Shown: positions 27,227 through 35,169, counted from the stretch's first letter. The stretch is 64,000 bases of DNA from Aliidiomarina minuta (GCF_003987145.1 NZ_PIPL01000001.1:124001-188000); one strand, 5' to 3'. Notes: generated by a model not told the origin, from the letters alone. Translations and numbers: made by a program.

Positions 27227-28042
27227 ATGCAGGAATTAAGTCCGATACGGGCACCGGATACCATTCCATACGAACCCCGCCGTGAAGCAATTTTGCAGGC
27301 TTTGGCTGAGGCCTGTTTCGATGATGAATTTTATTTATTATTTCAACCTCAATTGTCGAATCGTGGGCACAGATTACTGACAGTTGAGGTCCTGTTACGG
27401 TGGCGAAGTCCCAGGCTAGGATTGGTCAATGTGTCCGAGTTTATTCCATTGGCTGAGCAAACAGGGACAGTTTACAGGATCACCCGTTGGGTAATCTGCC
27501 GGGCCTTGCGCCAGTTAGGTTATTGGCAACAACAGGGTATTTACATGCGCATGACTATTAATATTTCGATGCGTGATCTGGAAGAATCGCAGTTGTATGA
27601 GCAAGTCTGTGCGGAAACTGCTGCGAACTGGTTAGAACCTGAGTACATTGGACTGGAAATAACAGAAACCGCCCCTTTACGGTATTCACAGAAAGTAGCT
27701 AGAAATATATTTGATTTCCAGCGTGCCGGTTATGAACTGGTACTGGATGATTATGGCGCTGGTTTTGCTACTCTTAATACGCTGCGCACCTTACAGGTTG
27801 ATACCTTGAAAATAGATAAAAGCCTGGTGCAGCAACTGGAATTTGAGAAAATAAATCAGCTAATGGTCAGCTCTAGCATCAAATTAGCACATCGGCTTGG
27901 TCTGAGTGTAGTGGCTGAAGGAGTGGAAAGTGAGTTTGTATGCCAGTGGCTGACTAAGTTGAAATGCGACTTTTTGCAGGGCTTTTATATTAGCCCGCCA
28001 CTAGCCGCAGATGAGTTGGTAGCGCGATTTTTTAAGCCTTAG
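27227..28042 (+). CDS. Stand-alone EAL-domain c-di-GMP phosphodiesterase
   Basis: A 271-aa protein made almost wholly of an EAL domain, with no sensor or membrane segment. The signature is EVLLRW (consensus ExLxR retained); other residues needed for metal binding and catalysis are present: N in INISMRDL, E in LEITETAP, DD in LDDYGAGF, K in LKIDKSL, E in VVAEGVES and Q in LQGFYIS. It probably hydrolyses c-di-GMP in the cytosol. About 80 bp separate it from a cupredoxin/GGDEF-EAL operon that also ends in an EAL domain, so the two may share a regulatory circuit. Confidence 0.88.
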   Translation: MQELSPIRAPDTIPYEPRREAILQALAEACFDDEFYLLFQPQLSNRGHRLLTVEVLLRWRSPRLGLVNVSEFIPLAEQTGTVYRITRWVICRALRQLGYWQQQGIYMRMTINISMRDLEESQLYEQVCAETAANWLEPEYIGLEITETAPLRYSQKVARNIFDFQRAGYELVLDDYGAGFATLNTLRTLQVDTLKIDKSLVQQLEFEKINQLMVSSSIKLAHRLGLSVVAEGVESEFVCQWLTKLKCDFLQGFYISPPLAADELVARFFKP

Positions 28043-28121
28043 CCGGGCATCAACAGTTGTGAAGAGGGCGTATCCAGATTAAGGTTAGTATACAACTAAT
28101 TCAGTTTGAGGGTTCCCGCGT

Positions 28122-28769
28122 TTGAAGTATTCGGTTTATACGTTTGTTTTTATGGGGATCGCCAGCTCCGCTGTTGCGGTACAAGCGCAAACACAGCAAT
28201 TTCAGATTCAGGATGCAGAGGGGAATTTATTATCCGGGGCTGTTATTACAGCTTCGGTTCCTCAGCCTGTCGAAAATACAACCAACAGTACTTATGAGGT
28301 AGTGCAACGCGAACGTCAATTTGACCCTCAGGTACTGCTTATCAATCAGGGCGACCTGGTTTACTTTCCGAACCATGACCGTATTCGCCATCATGTCTAT
28401 TCATTTTCTGAAGCCCGTACTTTTGAATTTGAACTCTATGGTGGTGATGTTTCGCCAAATATGGATTTCCCTGAACCCGGCCTTGTGGTGCTGGGCTGTA
28501 ATATCCATGATGACATGGTCGCTTACATTGTGATTAATGACGGCGGCCCCGCGGTGATGACAGACGAGCTGGGTGAAGCGACTTTGCAAACCGGTGGTAT
28601 TACCCGGTTTGATATCTGGCATCCCTGGTTACTGGAGCAGGGACAGTCGAAGGTAACTCTGGAAACCAGTGATTATGAGGGCACTATTTCTGTGCAATTG
28701 CCGGTTACCGAACCGGAAAAAGAGGAAGAAAGTGAGCTTGAAAGCAGATTCCGACGGTTTGGCGAATGA
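28122..28769 (+). CDS. Periplasmic cupredoxin-like protein
   Basis: A 215-aa exported protein. A signal peptide ends near VQAQ (residue 22). The domain at about 25-140 looks like a type 1 blue-copper fold: His in the context DRIRHHVYSFS (H90 or H91), and CNIHDDM giving C126, H129 and M132, the usual Cys/His/Met ligand spacing. Related proteins are often annotated as methylamine utilization proteins. The C-terminal quarter is beta-rich, then very acidic. The start is TTG at 28122 with GAGGG nine bases upstream. It overlaps the GGDEF/EAL gene by 4 nt, so a signal from copper or a redox partner to that membrane protein is plausible but inferred. Confidence 0.82.
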   Translation: MKYSVYTFVFMGIASSAVAVQAQTQQFQIQDAEGNLLSGAVITASVPQPVENTTNSTYEVVQRERQFDPQVLLINQGDLVYFPNHDRIRHHVYSFSEARTFEFELYGGDVSPNMDFPEPGLVVLGCNIHDDMVAYIVINDGGPAVMTDELGEATLQTGGITRFDIWHPWLLEQGQSKVTLETSDYEGTISVQLPVTEPEKEEESELESRFRRFGE

Positions 28770-31054
28770 AATTTAGTCTGACTCAGCGCCTGACTGGTGT
28801 GTTGATTGGGGTTTTGGTCTTGACTCTGACAACTATTAGCCTGGCTACTGTGGTGGCTACTTCGCAAAGCACCGAGCGCACTTTGCAGCGTGAACTGGCA
28901 GTTAGTGAACGCGTATTATATAGCCTGTTGCATCAACGTGGTCAGCAGCTAGTGCAAGCGGCCAGTGTGCTGGCCGATGATTTTGGCTTCCGCCAGGCGG
29001 TTGCGAGCGATGATGAAGACACCATAGTATCGGCGTTGTCAAATCATGGGCGTCGCATCGACTCCGACCTTATGGTGCTGTTTTCTCCATCCGGAGAGGT
29101 CTCTATCAGTACCCATGAATTACCTGATATTGAAAACATTGCCGCTGGTGATGTTGGTTTTGTGGAATCGGAAGGGAATACTTATCAATTAGTGGTCGTA
29201 CCGGTGCGGGCTCCTCATTTAATGGCCTGGGTCGGGCTGGGATTTGTTGTTGATCAGGAGCTGGCGGCACAACTGAAAGGATTAACAAATGCCGATGTAA
29301 CCTTCCTTAGCGATCAGGAAAATACAGAGATTTATGCTTCTACGTTAGCAGTTAATCTGCAGCACGACCTGCTGGCTGCATTGCAGAATGAGGCCCTGGC
29401 TGATGATTGGTATGAGTCTCAGGGGCTACGTGGTCAGCGATTATCTCTGGACGGACCGGTTGAGGTTTTACTCAGTGTTTCGTATCAGGCCGCTCAGGGA
29501 CCTTTTCGGGTATTACGACAGCAATTGATACTGGTTATCGTAGTGACCTTACTGGTTTCTTTGCTGATCGGTAGCTTGTGGGGCCGACGTATCGTTAAAC
29601 CGCTTAAAAAGCTAGCGTTGGCTGCACAACAAATCGCTCAGGGACGTTACGACACGAGCATTAAGGTTAGTGGTAATGATGAACTGGCGCAATTGGGTAA
29701 TAGTTTTCAAAAAATGCAAGAAGCGATCGCTGAACGTGAGCAGCATATTTCTTATCAGCTTTATCATGACACTGTTACTGATTTGCCGAATCGCCGTTTG
29801 TTGGCGCGGGAGACAGAAAACAGAGCTAAGGCTGGTGAGTCCTTTCAGTTGGCGGTGCTGACTATAACTAACTTTAAACAATTAAACGATACGTTCGGGC
29901 AGGATGTCTGCGAGCAGTTGTTGAAACAGGTTAAAGTGCGTTTACTGAGGGTTAGTGACAACTTTTGGCTGGCCAGCCTGAGTGAGGATAAATTTGTTCT
30001 GCTGACAACTGAATGTACCAGTGAAACAGAATATTTTCAGTTACTGGAGTGCTTGAAAACACCTTTTGAATACGCACAGGCTTCTTATTTCCTGAGTTTT
30101 GCACTGGGGATTAGTGAGTCACCAGAGCATGCAATTGAGCTCGATCACCTGTTACGCCAGGCTCATATTGCTTTGATGAGAATCAGCCGCGAACACCACA
30201 ATATTGGGTTTTATCAGGCGGGTGAAGATGAGTATCACATGCGTCAGCTAGCCATTTCTGGTGCGCTGAAAGATGCGATTAAACTTAATCAGTTTAGTCT
30301 GGTGTACCAACCTCAGTTGGATTTAGAAGCAGGGCAAGTAGTTGCCGTAGAAGCTCTTATTCGCTGGCAGCATCATGAATTGGGTTTTATCGGGCCGGAC
30401 GAATTTATTCCGCTGGCCGAACAATCCGGTGACATTCAGGCGTTAACGCGCTGGGTATTACAGGAAGCCATGAGCCAGGCGGCTGAGTGGCAGGAGCAGG
30501 GACTAGAATTGCGTATTGCAATTAATTTATCGGCGGCAGACTTATTGGACAGTAGTCTGGTGAATTACATTCAGGCGTTATTAGCCGACTGTAAACTCAG
30601 CCCCCGCCACTTATTACTTGAAGTGACAGAAAGCGCTGTGATTGAAAATCCAGAGAAAGCTCAACGCAGCCTTCAGCAATTAAGAGATGCGGGTATGCAT
30701 CTGGCAATCGATGATTACGGTACCGGTTATTCGTCACTGGCTCAGTTGCGCGCTTTACCTGTTACTGAGTTGAAAATTGATAAATCGTTCGTCATGCAGT
30801 TGGATAGTAGTGTTGATGATCAAACGATAGTGTCTTCTACCATTGAGCTTGCCCATCGACTGGGCCTTAAAGTCGTGGCTGAGGGGGTGGAAAATAAAGC
30901 AAGCTGGCGCTTGTTGCAGGAGTACGGCTGTGACCTGCTGCAGGGTTATTATATCGCCAGGCCCTTACCTGAGGATCAGGTTCTCTCCTGGATAACATCT
31001 CTGGATATATCATCCATTTCTCCAGCAAATAAGTATAGATATAAGACCAAATAA
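28766..31054 (+). CDS. Membrane GGDEF/EAL protein, degenerate GGDEF, intact EAL
   Basis: A 762-aa inner-membrane protein. A first membrane helix (about 8-30), a periplasmic sensor of about 220 residues, a second helix (about 250-270) and a HAMP domain (about 272-325) lead to a GGDEF domain and an EAL domain (about 500-745). The GGDEF signature is SEDKF and the metal Asp is lost (TNFKQLND), so cyclase activity is unlikely. The EAL domain keeps EALIRW, INLSAADL, LEVTES, DDYGTGYSS, KIDKSF and AEGVEN, so it should hydrolyse c-di-GMP. It is coupled to the cupredoxin gene upstream (ATGA overlap) and lies 8 bp before the DUF3034-type gene. Confidence 0.9.
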   Translation: MKFSLTQRLTGVLIGVLVLTLTTISLATVVATSQSTERTLQRELAVSERVLYSLLHQRGQQLVQAASVLADDFGFRQAVASDDEDTIVSALSNHGRRIDSDLMVLFSPSGEVSISTHELPDIENIAAGDVGFVESEGNTYQLVVVPVRAPHLMAWVGLGFVVDQELAAQLKGLTNADVTFLSDQENTEIYASTLAVNLQHDLLAALQNEALADDWYESQGLRGQRLSLDGPVEVLLSVSYQAAQGPFRVLRQQLILVIVVTLLVSLLIGSLWGRRIVKPLKKLALAAQQIAQGRYDTSIKVSGNDELAQLGNSFQKMQEAIAEREQHISYQLYHDTVTDLPNRRLLARETENRAKAGESFQLAVLTITNFKQLNDTFGQDVCEQLLKQVKVRLLRVSDNFWLASLSEDKFVLLTTECTSETEYFQLLECLKTPFEYAQASYFLSFALGISESPEHAIELDHLLRQAHIALMRISREHHNIGFYQAGEDEYHMRQLAISGALKDAIKLNQFSLVYQPQLDLEAGQVVAVEALIRWQHHELGFIGPDEFIPLAEQSGDIQALTRWVLQEAMSQAAEWQEQGLELRIAINLSAADLLDSSLVNYIQALLADCKLSPRHLLLEVTESAVIENPEKAQRSLQQLRDAGMHLAIDDYGTGYSSLAQLRALPVTELKIDKSFVMQLDSSVDDQTIVSSTIELAHRLGLKVVAEGVENKASWRLLQEYGCDLLQGYYIARPLPEDQVLSWITSLDISSISPANKYRYKTK

Positions 31055-31062
31055 GGAATGTT

Positions 31063-31899
31063 ATGAAATACATACTGATAGCTTTGTTATTAGCTAGCTT
31101 CATGAGCACCGCTCAGGCTACAGGAGGGCGTCTGCTGGCAACTGGCGGAGTAACTACTGTAGAAGGCTCATCGGGCGGTGGTATTGTGCCCTGGGCGACG
31201 TTAAGCGGGTATGCTGAAGATGATGAAGTATCAGCAATCGCAACTTTATCTGCGCTGCACCTTGATGATTTTGATCTAAAAGTTGCAGCCGCCTCGGTTA
31301 ATTTTTACAACCGTTTAGAACTCTCAGTCGCACAGCAGGACTTTAATCTGACTACGCTGGGTGCCGGAGAAATCAGACAGCAGGTATTCGGTGCAAAGTA
31401 TCGCATTGTTGGCGATCTCATTTACGGTAAGCTGCCGCAGTTTGCTATGGGCATACAATACAAACGCAACCGTGATTTTGCTGTGCCGCAAAGCATTGGT
31501 AGTCAGCATGACGATGACTTTGATATTTATCTGGCTGCTAGCCGAGCTTGGTTAAATGGCCCTTTTAACCGGACCTGGGTAGCTTCACTTACAGCGCGTG
31601 CGACCAGAGCCAATCAAATGGGCTTACTTGGTTTTGGCGGTGATGCTAATAATAGTCATGAAGTGATGATAGAAGGTTCGCTGGGAATCTTCCTGAATCG
31701 GTCTGTTGTGGTAGGGGTTGAATATCGTCAGAAGCCGGATAATCTTGCTGCAGTGGAGGAAGATGACTGGATGGATGTCTTTGTAGCCTGGTTTCCCAGT
31801 AAATCGGTAAGTTTGACAGCTGGATGGGCTGATCTTGGAGATATCGCGGGCTTCACCAGTCAGAGCGGAGCTTACATGAGCATTCAGGCGTCATTTTAA
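31063..31899 (+). CDS. DUF3034-type outer-membrane beta-barrel protein
   Basis: A 278-aa protein with a signal peptide ending near AQATG and many alternating beta strands that finish in an aromatic residue (MSIQASF), as in outer-membrane barrels. The N-terminal GGRLLATGGVTTVEGSSGGG and the strand YRIVGDLIYG suggest the DUF3034 family, of unknown function; this is from memory. AAGGA lies upstream of the ATG. It sits between the GGDEF/EAL gene (8-bp gap) and the truncated-globin gene (11-bp gap), so all four are probably one transcript. Confidence 0.75.
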   Translation: MKYILIALLLASFMSTAQATGGRLLATGGVTTVEGSSGGGIVPWATLSGYAEDDEVSAIATLSALHLDDFDLKVAAASVNFYNRLELSVAQQDFNLTTLGAGEIRQQVFGAKYRIVGDLIYGKLPQFAMGIQYKRNRDFAVPQSIGSQHDDDFDIYLAASRAWLNGPFNRTWVASLTARATRANQMGLLGFGGDANNSHEVMIEGSLGIFLNRSVVVGVEYRQKPDNLAAVEEDDWMDVFVAWFPSKSVSLTAGWADLGDIAGFTSQSGAYMSIQASF

Positions 31900-31910
31900 G
31901 GAATTTGAAT

Positions 31911-32330
31911 ATGAAATTATTAACTGCATTGGCGCTTCTTTTTGCGCTAAGTATAAGTGTACCAGCTCAGGCAGATGACTCGTTATACCAAGACTTAGGT
32001 GAACGCCAGGGAATTGAACAACTGATGCAGGATATGTTGTTGTTTATTGCCGATGACAGACGTATAGCCCACCATTTTCGGGATACAGATATTGCTGAAT
32101 TGCATCAGCAACTCAGTGATCAGTTATGTGATATCACGGGTGGTCCTTGTGTTTATGAGGGAGAGGAAATGCTGGAGTCACATAAAGGTTTGGAGATCAG
32201 CCGCGCTGATTTTAATGCCTTAGTGGAAAGCCTGCAGTTGGCATTTGATGAAAATGGCACTCCGGTATCTGCTCAAAACCGATTGCTGGCGCTACTGGCT
32301 GAAATGCACGGCGATATAGTAAACCGGTAG
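31911..32330 (+). CDS. Exported group 1 truncated haemoglobin
   Basis: A 139-aa protein with a signal peptide ending in AQADD and a mature part of about 118 residues, the size of group 1 (N-type) truncated globins. SLYQDLGERQGIEQLM is the family's pre-helix/B-helix start, and ESHKGLEIS holds the likely proximal His (F8; about residue 91). GGPCVYEG is typical of the CD-F region. Truncated globins bind O2 and NO; export is uncommon. ATG at 31911 (AAGGAA seven bases before) is preferred to TTG at 31905. The stop TAG (32328-32330) lies in the GTAG of a REP element, so the natural C-terminus may have been altered slightly. Confidence 0.85.
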   Translation: MKLLTALALLFALSISVPAQADDSLYQDLGERQGIEQLMQDMLLFIADDRRIAHHFRDTDIAELHQQLSDQLCDITGGPCVYEGEEMLESHKGLEISRADFNALVESLQLAFDENGTPVSAQNRLLALLAEMHGDIVNR

Positions 32331-32620
32331 GGCAGGATTTTGCGGTAGGGCAGGCCATGCCTGCCGTGCAGACCCAGAGGTATATAACCGAATGTGGTAT
32401 TCAGGCATGGTGCATACGGAGCGCTACCACGGCAGGTAAAACCTGCCCTACGGGAGCATTCTGATTTGGTGGTAGGGCAGGCCATGCCTGCCGTCCAGAC
32501 CCAGAGGTATATAACCGAATGTGGTATTCAGGCATGGTGCATACGGAGCGCTACCACGGCAGGTAAAACCTGCCCTACGGGAGCATTCTGATTTTGCGGT
32601 AGGGCAGGCCGTGCCTGCCG
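32327..32620. repeat. Tandem REP/REPIN array, 127-bp period
   Basis: Two REPIN-like units (32345-32451 and 32472-32578) are followed by a third half unit (32599-32619) and preceded by a truncated one (32327-32336). Each full unit starts with GTAG and hairpin GGCAGGC-CAT-GCCTGCC and ends with hairpin GGCAGGT-AAA-ACCTGCC and CTAC (inverted GTAG), with about 60 bp between. A 20-bp linker starting GGGAGCATTCTGATTT separates units. Units 1 and 2 differ at only a few bases. GTAG plus hairpin is the hallmark of REP elements moved by RAYT transposases; no such gene lies in this window. The array fills the space between convergent genes and may also stop transcription. Confidence 0.9.
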
Positions 32621-32628
32621 TGCAAAGC

Positions 32629-33720
32629 TTAAACGTTAAAGCGGAAGTGAATAACATCACCGTCTTTAACGATATACTCTTTACCTTCCAGACGCCATTT
32701 GCCGGCGTCTTTAGCACCCTGCTCGCCATTATTGTCAATAAAATCATCATAACCGACGATTTCAGCGCGGATAAAGCCTTTTTCAAAATCGGTATGGATT
32801 CTACCTGCCGCCTGCGGTGCTGTGCTATTCACCGGGGTCGTCCACGCCCGCACTTCTTTTTCCCCGGCAGTGAAGTAGGTATGCAGGTTCAGAAGTTCGT
32901 AGCCGGCGCGAATTACGCGATTTAAACCGGGTTCTTCAAGCCCCATTTCACTTAAAAATTCTTCTTTGTCTTCATCGTCCAGCTCAGAAATCTCGGATTC
33001 AATAGCGGCACAGACAGGCACGACAATGGCATTTTCGCGACTAGCAATTTCATGTACCTGATCCAGGTAAGGGTTATCAGTAAATCCATCTTCACTGACA
33101 TTACAGATATACATGGTTGGCTTTAGTGTGAGCAGGTTATAAGAACGAATGGTTTTACGCTCATCGTCACTTAACTCCACTGAGCGGGCCATGCGGCCCT
33201 CTTCCAGTGCAGGTAGTAGCTTCTCCAGCACTGTCATTTCAGTTTTCGCCTGCTTATCGCCGCCTTTGGCTTTTTTGCTCAATCGATAGACCGATTTTTC
33301 GACGGAATCCAGATCGGCAAGAGCCAGTTCTGTATTGATAGTATCTATGTCTTCATAAGGGTTTACTTTGCCAGCAACGTGAACAATATTGTCATCGTCA
33401 AAGCAGCGCACAACGTGCCCGATAGCGTCGGTTTCACGGATGTTAGCCAGAAACTTATTACCCAGGCCTTCGCCTTGCGAAGCGCCTTTTACCAGACCTG
33501 CAATATCCACGAACTCCATGGTTGTAGGAATGGTTTTCTGTGGTTTCACAATAGCACTCAGGGCCGCCAGACGCTGGTCAGGTACTGGTACCACGCCTGT
33601 ATTGGGTTCGATGGTACAAAATGGAAAGTTTGCGGCATCGATACCGGCTTTGGTCAGTGCATTAAAGAGGGTGGATTTACCCACATTAGGTAAACCAACA
33701 ATACCGCATTTAAAACCCAT
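32629..33720 (-). CDS. ychF: Ribosome-binding ATPase YchF
   Basis: YchF (OLA1 homologue) is an Obg-family P-loop protein that prefers ATP, binds ribosomes and responds to oxidative stress. The 363-aa product shows GLPNVGKSTLFNALTKA (G1), DIAGLVKGASQGEGLGNKFL (G3 region), NVSEDG replacing the usual NKxD specificity motif, a coiled-coil arm and a C-terminal TGS domain (HTYFTAGEKEVRAWT). It lies 11 bp after pth, the usual pth-ychF pair. Its last codons abut the REP array. Confidence 0.97.
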   Translation of the reverse strand: MGFKCGIVGLPNVGKSTLFNALTKAGIDAANFPFCTIEPNTGVVPVPDQRLAALSAIVKPQKTIPTTMEFVDIAGLVKGASQGEGLGNKFLANIRETDAIGHVVRCFDDDNIVHVAGKVNPYEDIDTINTELALADLDSVEKSVYRLSKKAKGGDKQAKTEMTVLEKLLPALEEGRMARSVELSDDERKTIRSYNLLTLKPTMYICNVSEDGFTDNPYLDQVHEIASRENAIVVPVCAAIESEISELDDEDKEEFLSEMGLEEPGLNRVIRAGYELLNLHTYFTAGEKEVRAWTTPVNSTAPQAAGRIHTDFEKGFIRAEIVGYDDFIDNNGEQGAKDAGKWRLEGKEYIVKDGDVIHFRFNV

Positions 33721-33731
33721 AATTATACCTG

Positions 33732-34322
33732 CTATTCTGCTTTGATGGAGTGTAAGTACTGCTTTGCAGCCGGGTAGCCATCGCTCAGCACTATATCAAT
33801 GCTACGAGCGGCTTCATCGACGATATCGTCCATAAGTTGCTGCTCTTTTTGCGGTGCTTTACCCAGCACATAGCCGGTTACTTTATCTTTGTGCCCTGGA
33901 TGGCCTATGCCTATCCGTAAACGGTGAAAGCTGTTATCACCACCCAGTGCTGAAATTATGTCTTTTAGCCCATTATGGCCGCCATGGCCGCCACCTGTTT
34001 TGTATTTGGCAACTCCGGGGGGTAAATCCAGTTCATCATGCACAACTAAGATTTCATCCGCTTCAATTTTAAAAAAGTTGACTATGGCAGCTACGGACTT
34101 GCCGCTGCGATTCATGAAAGTCAGGGGAATAAGAAGTCGGGTATCCGGATTGGGCATACTCATGCGGGCAGACAGCCCGAAGAATTTACTATCACTGGCC
34201 AGGTTAAGATTGTGTCGGCGAGCGACAGCCTCAACCAGCCAGGCACCCGCGTTATGTCGGGTGTGCTGATATTCGGGGCCTGGATTGGCCAGGCCCACGA
34301 TTAGTTTCAGGTTTGCAGTCAA
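33732..34322 (-). CDS. pth: Peptidyl-tRNA hydrolase
   Basis: Pth recycles peptidyl-tRNAs dropped by ribosomes. The 196-aa protein starts KLIVGLANPGPEYQHTRHNAG, with the catalytic His in HTRHNAG, and contains FMNRSGKSV, VHDELDLPPG and GGGHGGHNGLKDI, all family signatures. It lies between rplY (23-bp gap) and ychF (11-bp gap), the common gammaproteobacterial order. Confidence 0.97.
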   Translation of the reverse strand: MTANLKLIVGLANPGPEYQHTRHNAGAWLVEAVARRHNLNLASDSKFFGLSARMSMPNPDTRLLIPLTFMNRSGKSVAAIVNFFKIEADEILVVHDELDLPPGVAKYKTGGGHGGHNGLKDIISALGGDNSFHRLRIGIGHPGHKDKVTGYVLGKAPQKEQQLMDDIVDEAARSIDIVLSDGYPAAKQYLHSIKAE

Positions 34323-34345
34323 AATGGCATTCCTGATCCAGTTGC

Positions 34346-35014
34346 TTACTCTTTGTCGTCGCTGTCGTTTTCACCATCAGTTGCAGGCGCTTCTGGCGCT
34401 GCACTGGATGCTTCTTCTTCAGCTTCAACTTCAGCTTCAGTTTTCTGAGCTGAGATAGTGACTATAACCTGGTCGTGATCTTCACCTTTAGTCAGCTCAA
34501 GCAAAGTAACGCCTTTAGGCAACTTAAGGTCCGTCAGGTGAACGTTATCACCAACTTCCAGGCCTTCCACGTCAACTTCCAGGTACTCTGGTAAGTCTTT
34601 TGGTAAACATGCAATTTCTACGTCGTTCATATGGTGAACTACAACACCACCGGTTTTCTTAATGCCTTCTTCATTCAGGAAGTGCAATGGAATGTTGGTG
34701 TGCAACTCTTCTTTCGCGCTAACGCGTTGGAAATCAAGATGAACCAGCTTAGGCTTGTACGGGTGACGTTGCATATCTTTAACGATAGCCTGTTCTTTTT
34801 TGCCACCAATGTTCAGCGTCAGGATATGTGAATAAAAGCCTTCGTGGTCGGCTGTGTTATTCACTTTATCGTGGTCCAGAGTCAGTGCTACAGCTTCTTT
34901 GCCAGCACCATATAGTACAGCTGGAACTTTACCTTCATGACGCAGGCGGCGGCTCGCACCTTTACCTGAATCATGACGGAGTTCAGCATTTAAGGTATAT
35001 AGATCATCAGACAT
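34346..35014 (-). CDS. rplY: 50S ribosomal protein L25, long (Ctc) form
   Basis: L25 binds 5S rRNA. This 222-aa version is the long TL5/Ctc type: an N-terminal L25 domain (about 5-95; AELRHDSGKGASRRLRHEGK), a C-terminal beta domain (about 100-185; HFLNEEGIKKTGGVVVHHMND) and an acidic, Ala/Glu-rich tail. E. coli L25 is only the first domain (94 aa). The start at 35014 has GGAG eight bases upstream; the frame runs on to 35104 but that part is the leader. A promoter and two hairpins lie upstream. It heads rplY-pth-ychF. Confidence 0.95.
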   Translation of the reverse strand: MSDDLYTLNAELRHDSGKGASRRLRHEGKVPAVLYGAGKEAVALTLDHDKVNNTADHEGFYSHILTLNIGGKKEQAIVKDMQRHPYKPKLVHLDFQRVSAKEELHTNIPLHFLNEEGIKKTGGVVVHHMNDVEIACLPKDLPEYLEVDVEGLEVGDNVHLTDLKLPKGVTLLELTKGEDHDQVIVTISAQKTEAEVEAEEEASSAAPEAPATDGENDSDDKE

Positions 35015-35041
35015 GATGTTTCTCCAATAGAGATAATGTGT

Positions 35042-35088
35042 GCTGGCAACCGCGACCAGAAGCCAGCTCGATCCCCTGATTTCAGGGG
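35042..35088 (-). promoter_or_regulatory. Structured 5' leader of rplY (candidate L25 autoregulatory site)
   Basis: Two hairpins lie between the promoter and the rplY start: CCCCTGA/TCAGGGG (35073-35079 with 35082-35088) and GCTGGC/GCCAGC (35042-35047 with 35062-35067). L25 represses its own mRNA through the leader in E. coli and relatives, so this may be the operator; the match was not tested. Confidence 0.45.
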
Positions 35089-35094
35089 CGGCGA

Positions 35095-35123
35095 ATGATA
35101 CCACTGGAAAGGGTTAAAAACAA
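35095..35123 (-). promoter_or_regulatory. Sigma70-type promoter of rplY
   Basis: On the minus strand, TTGTTT (35118-35123) and TATCAT (35095-35100) are 17 bp apart. It lies about 80 bp before the rplY ATG and just upstream of the two leader hairpins. Confidence 0.6.
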
Positions 35124-35169
35124 TGCTCAGCTTTACACACAAGGTAGCGTTATGGCATCTTCATAACCT

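Noticed and set aside
28106..28297. 63-aa frame overlapping the cupredoxin start
   Set aside because: It is out of frame with the conserved signal peptide and copper motif.
32327..32620. Possible CRISPR array from repeated 127-bp units
   Set aside because: Repeats are long with internal inverted hairpins and the linkers are the same, not unique spacers; no cas genes nearby.
32394..32925. Several 65-134-aa frames over the repeat array, partly repeated
   Set aside because: They are made of the REP sequence itself and antisense ychF; the same peptide repeats with each DNA unit, so no coding support.
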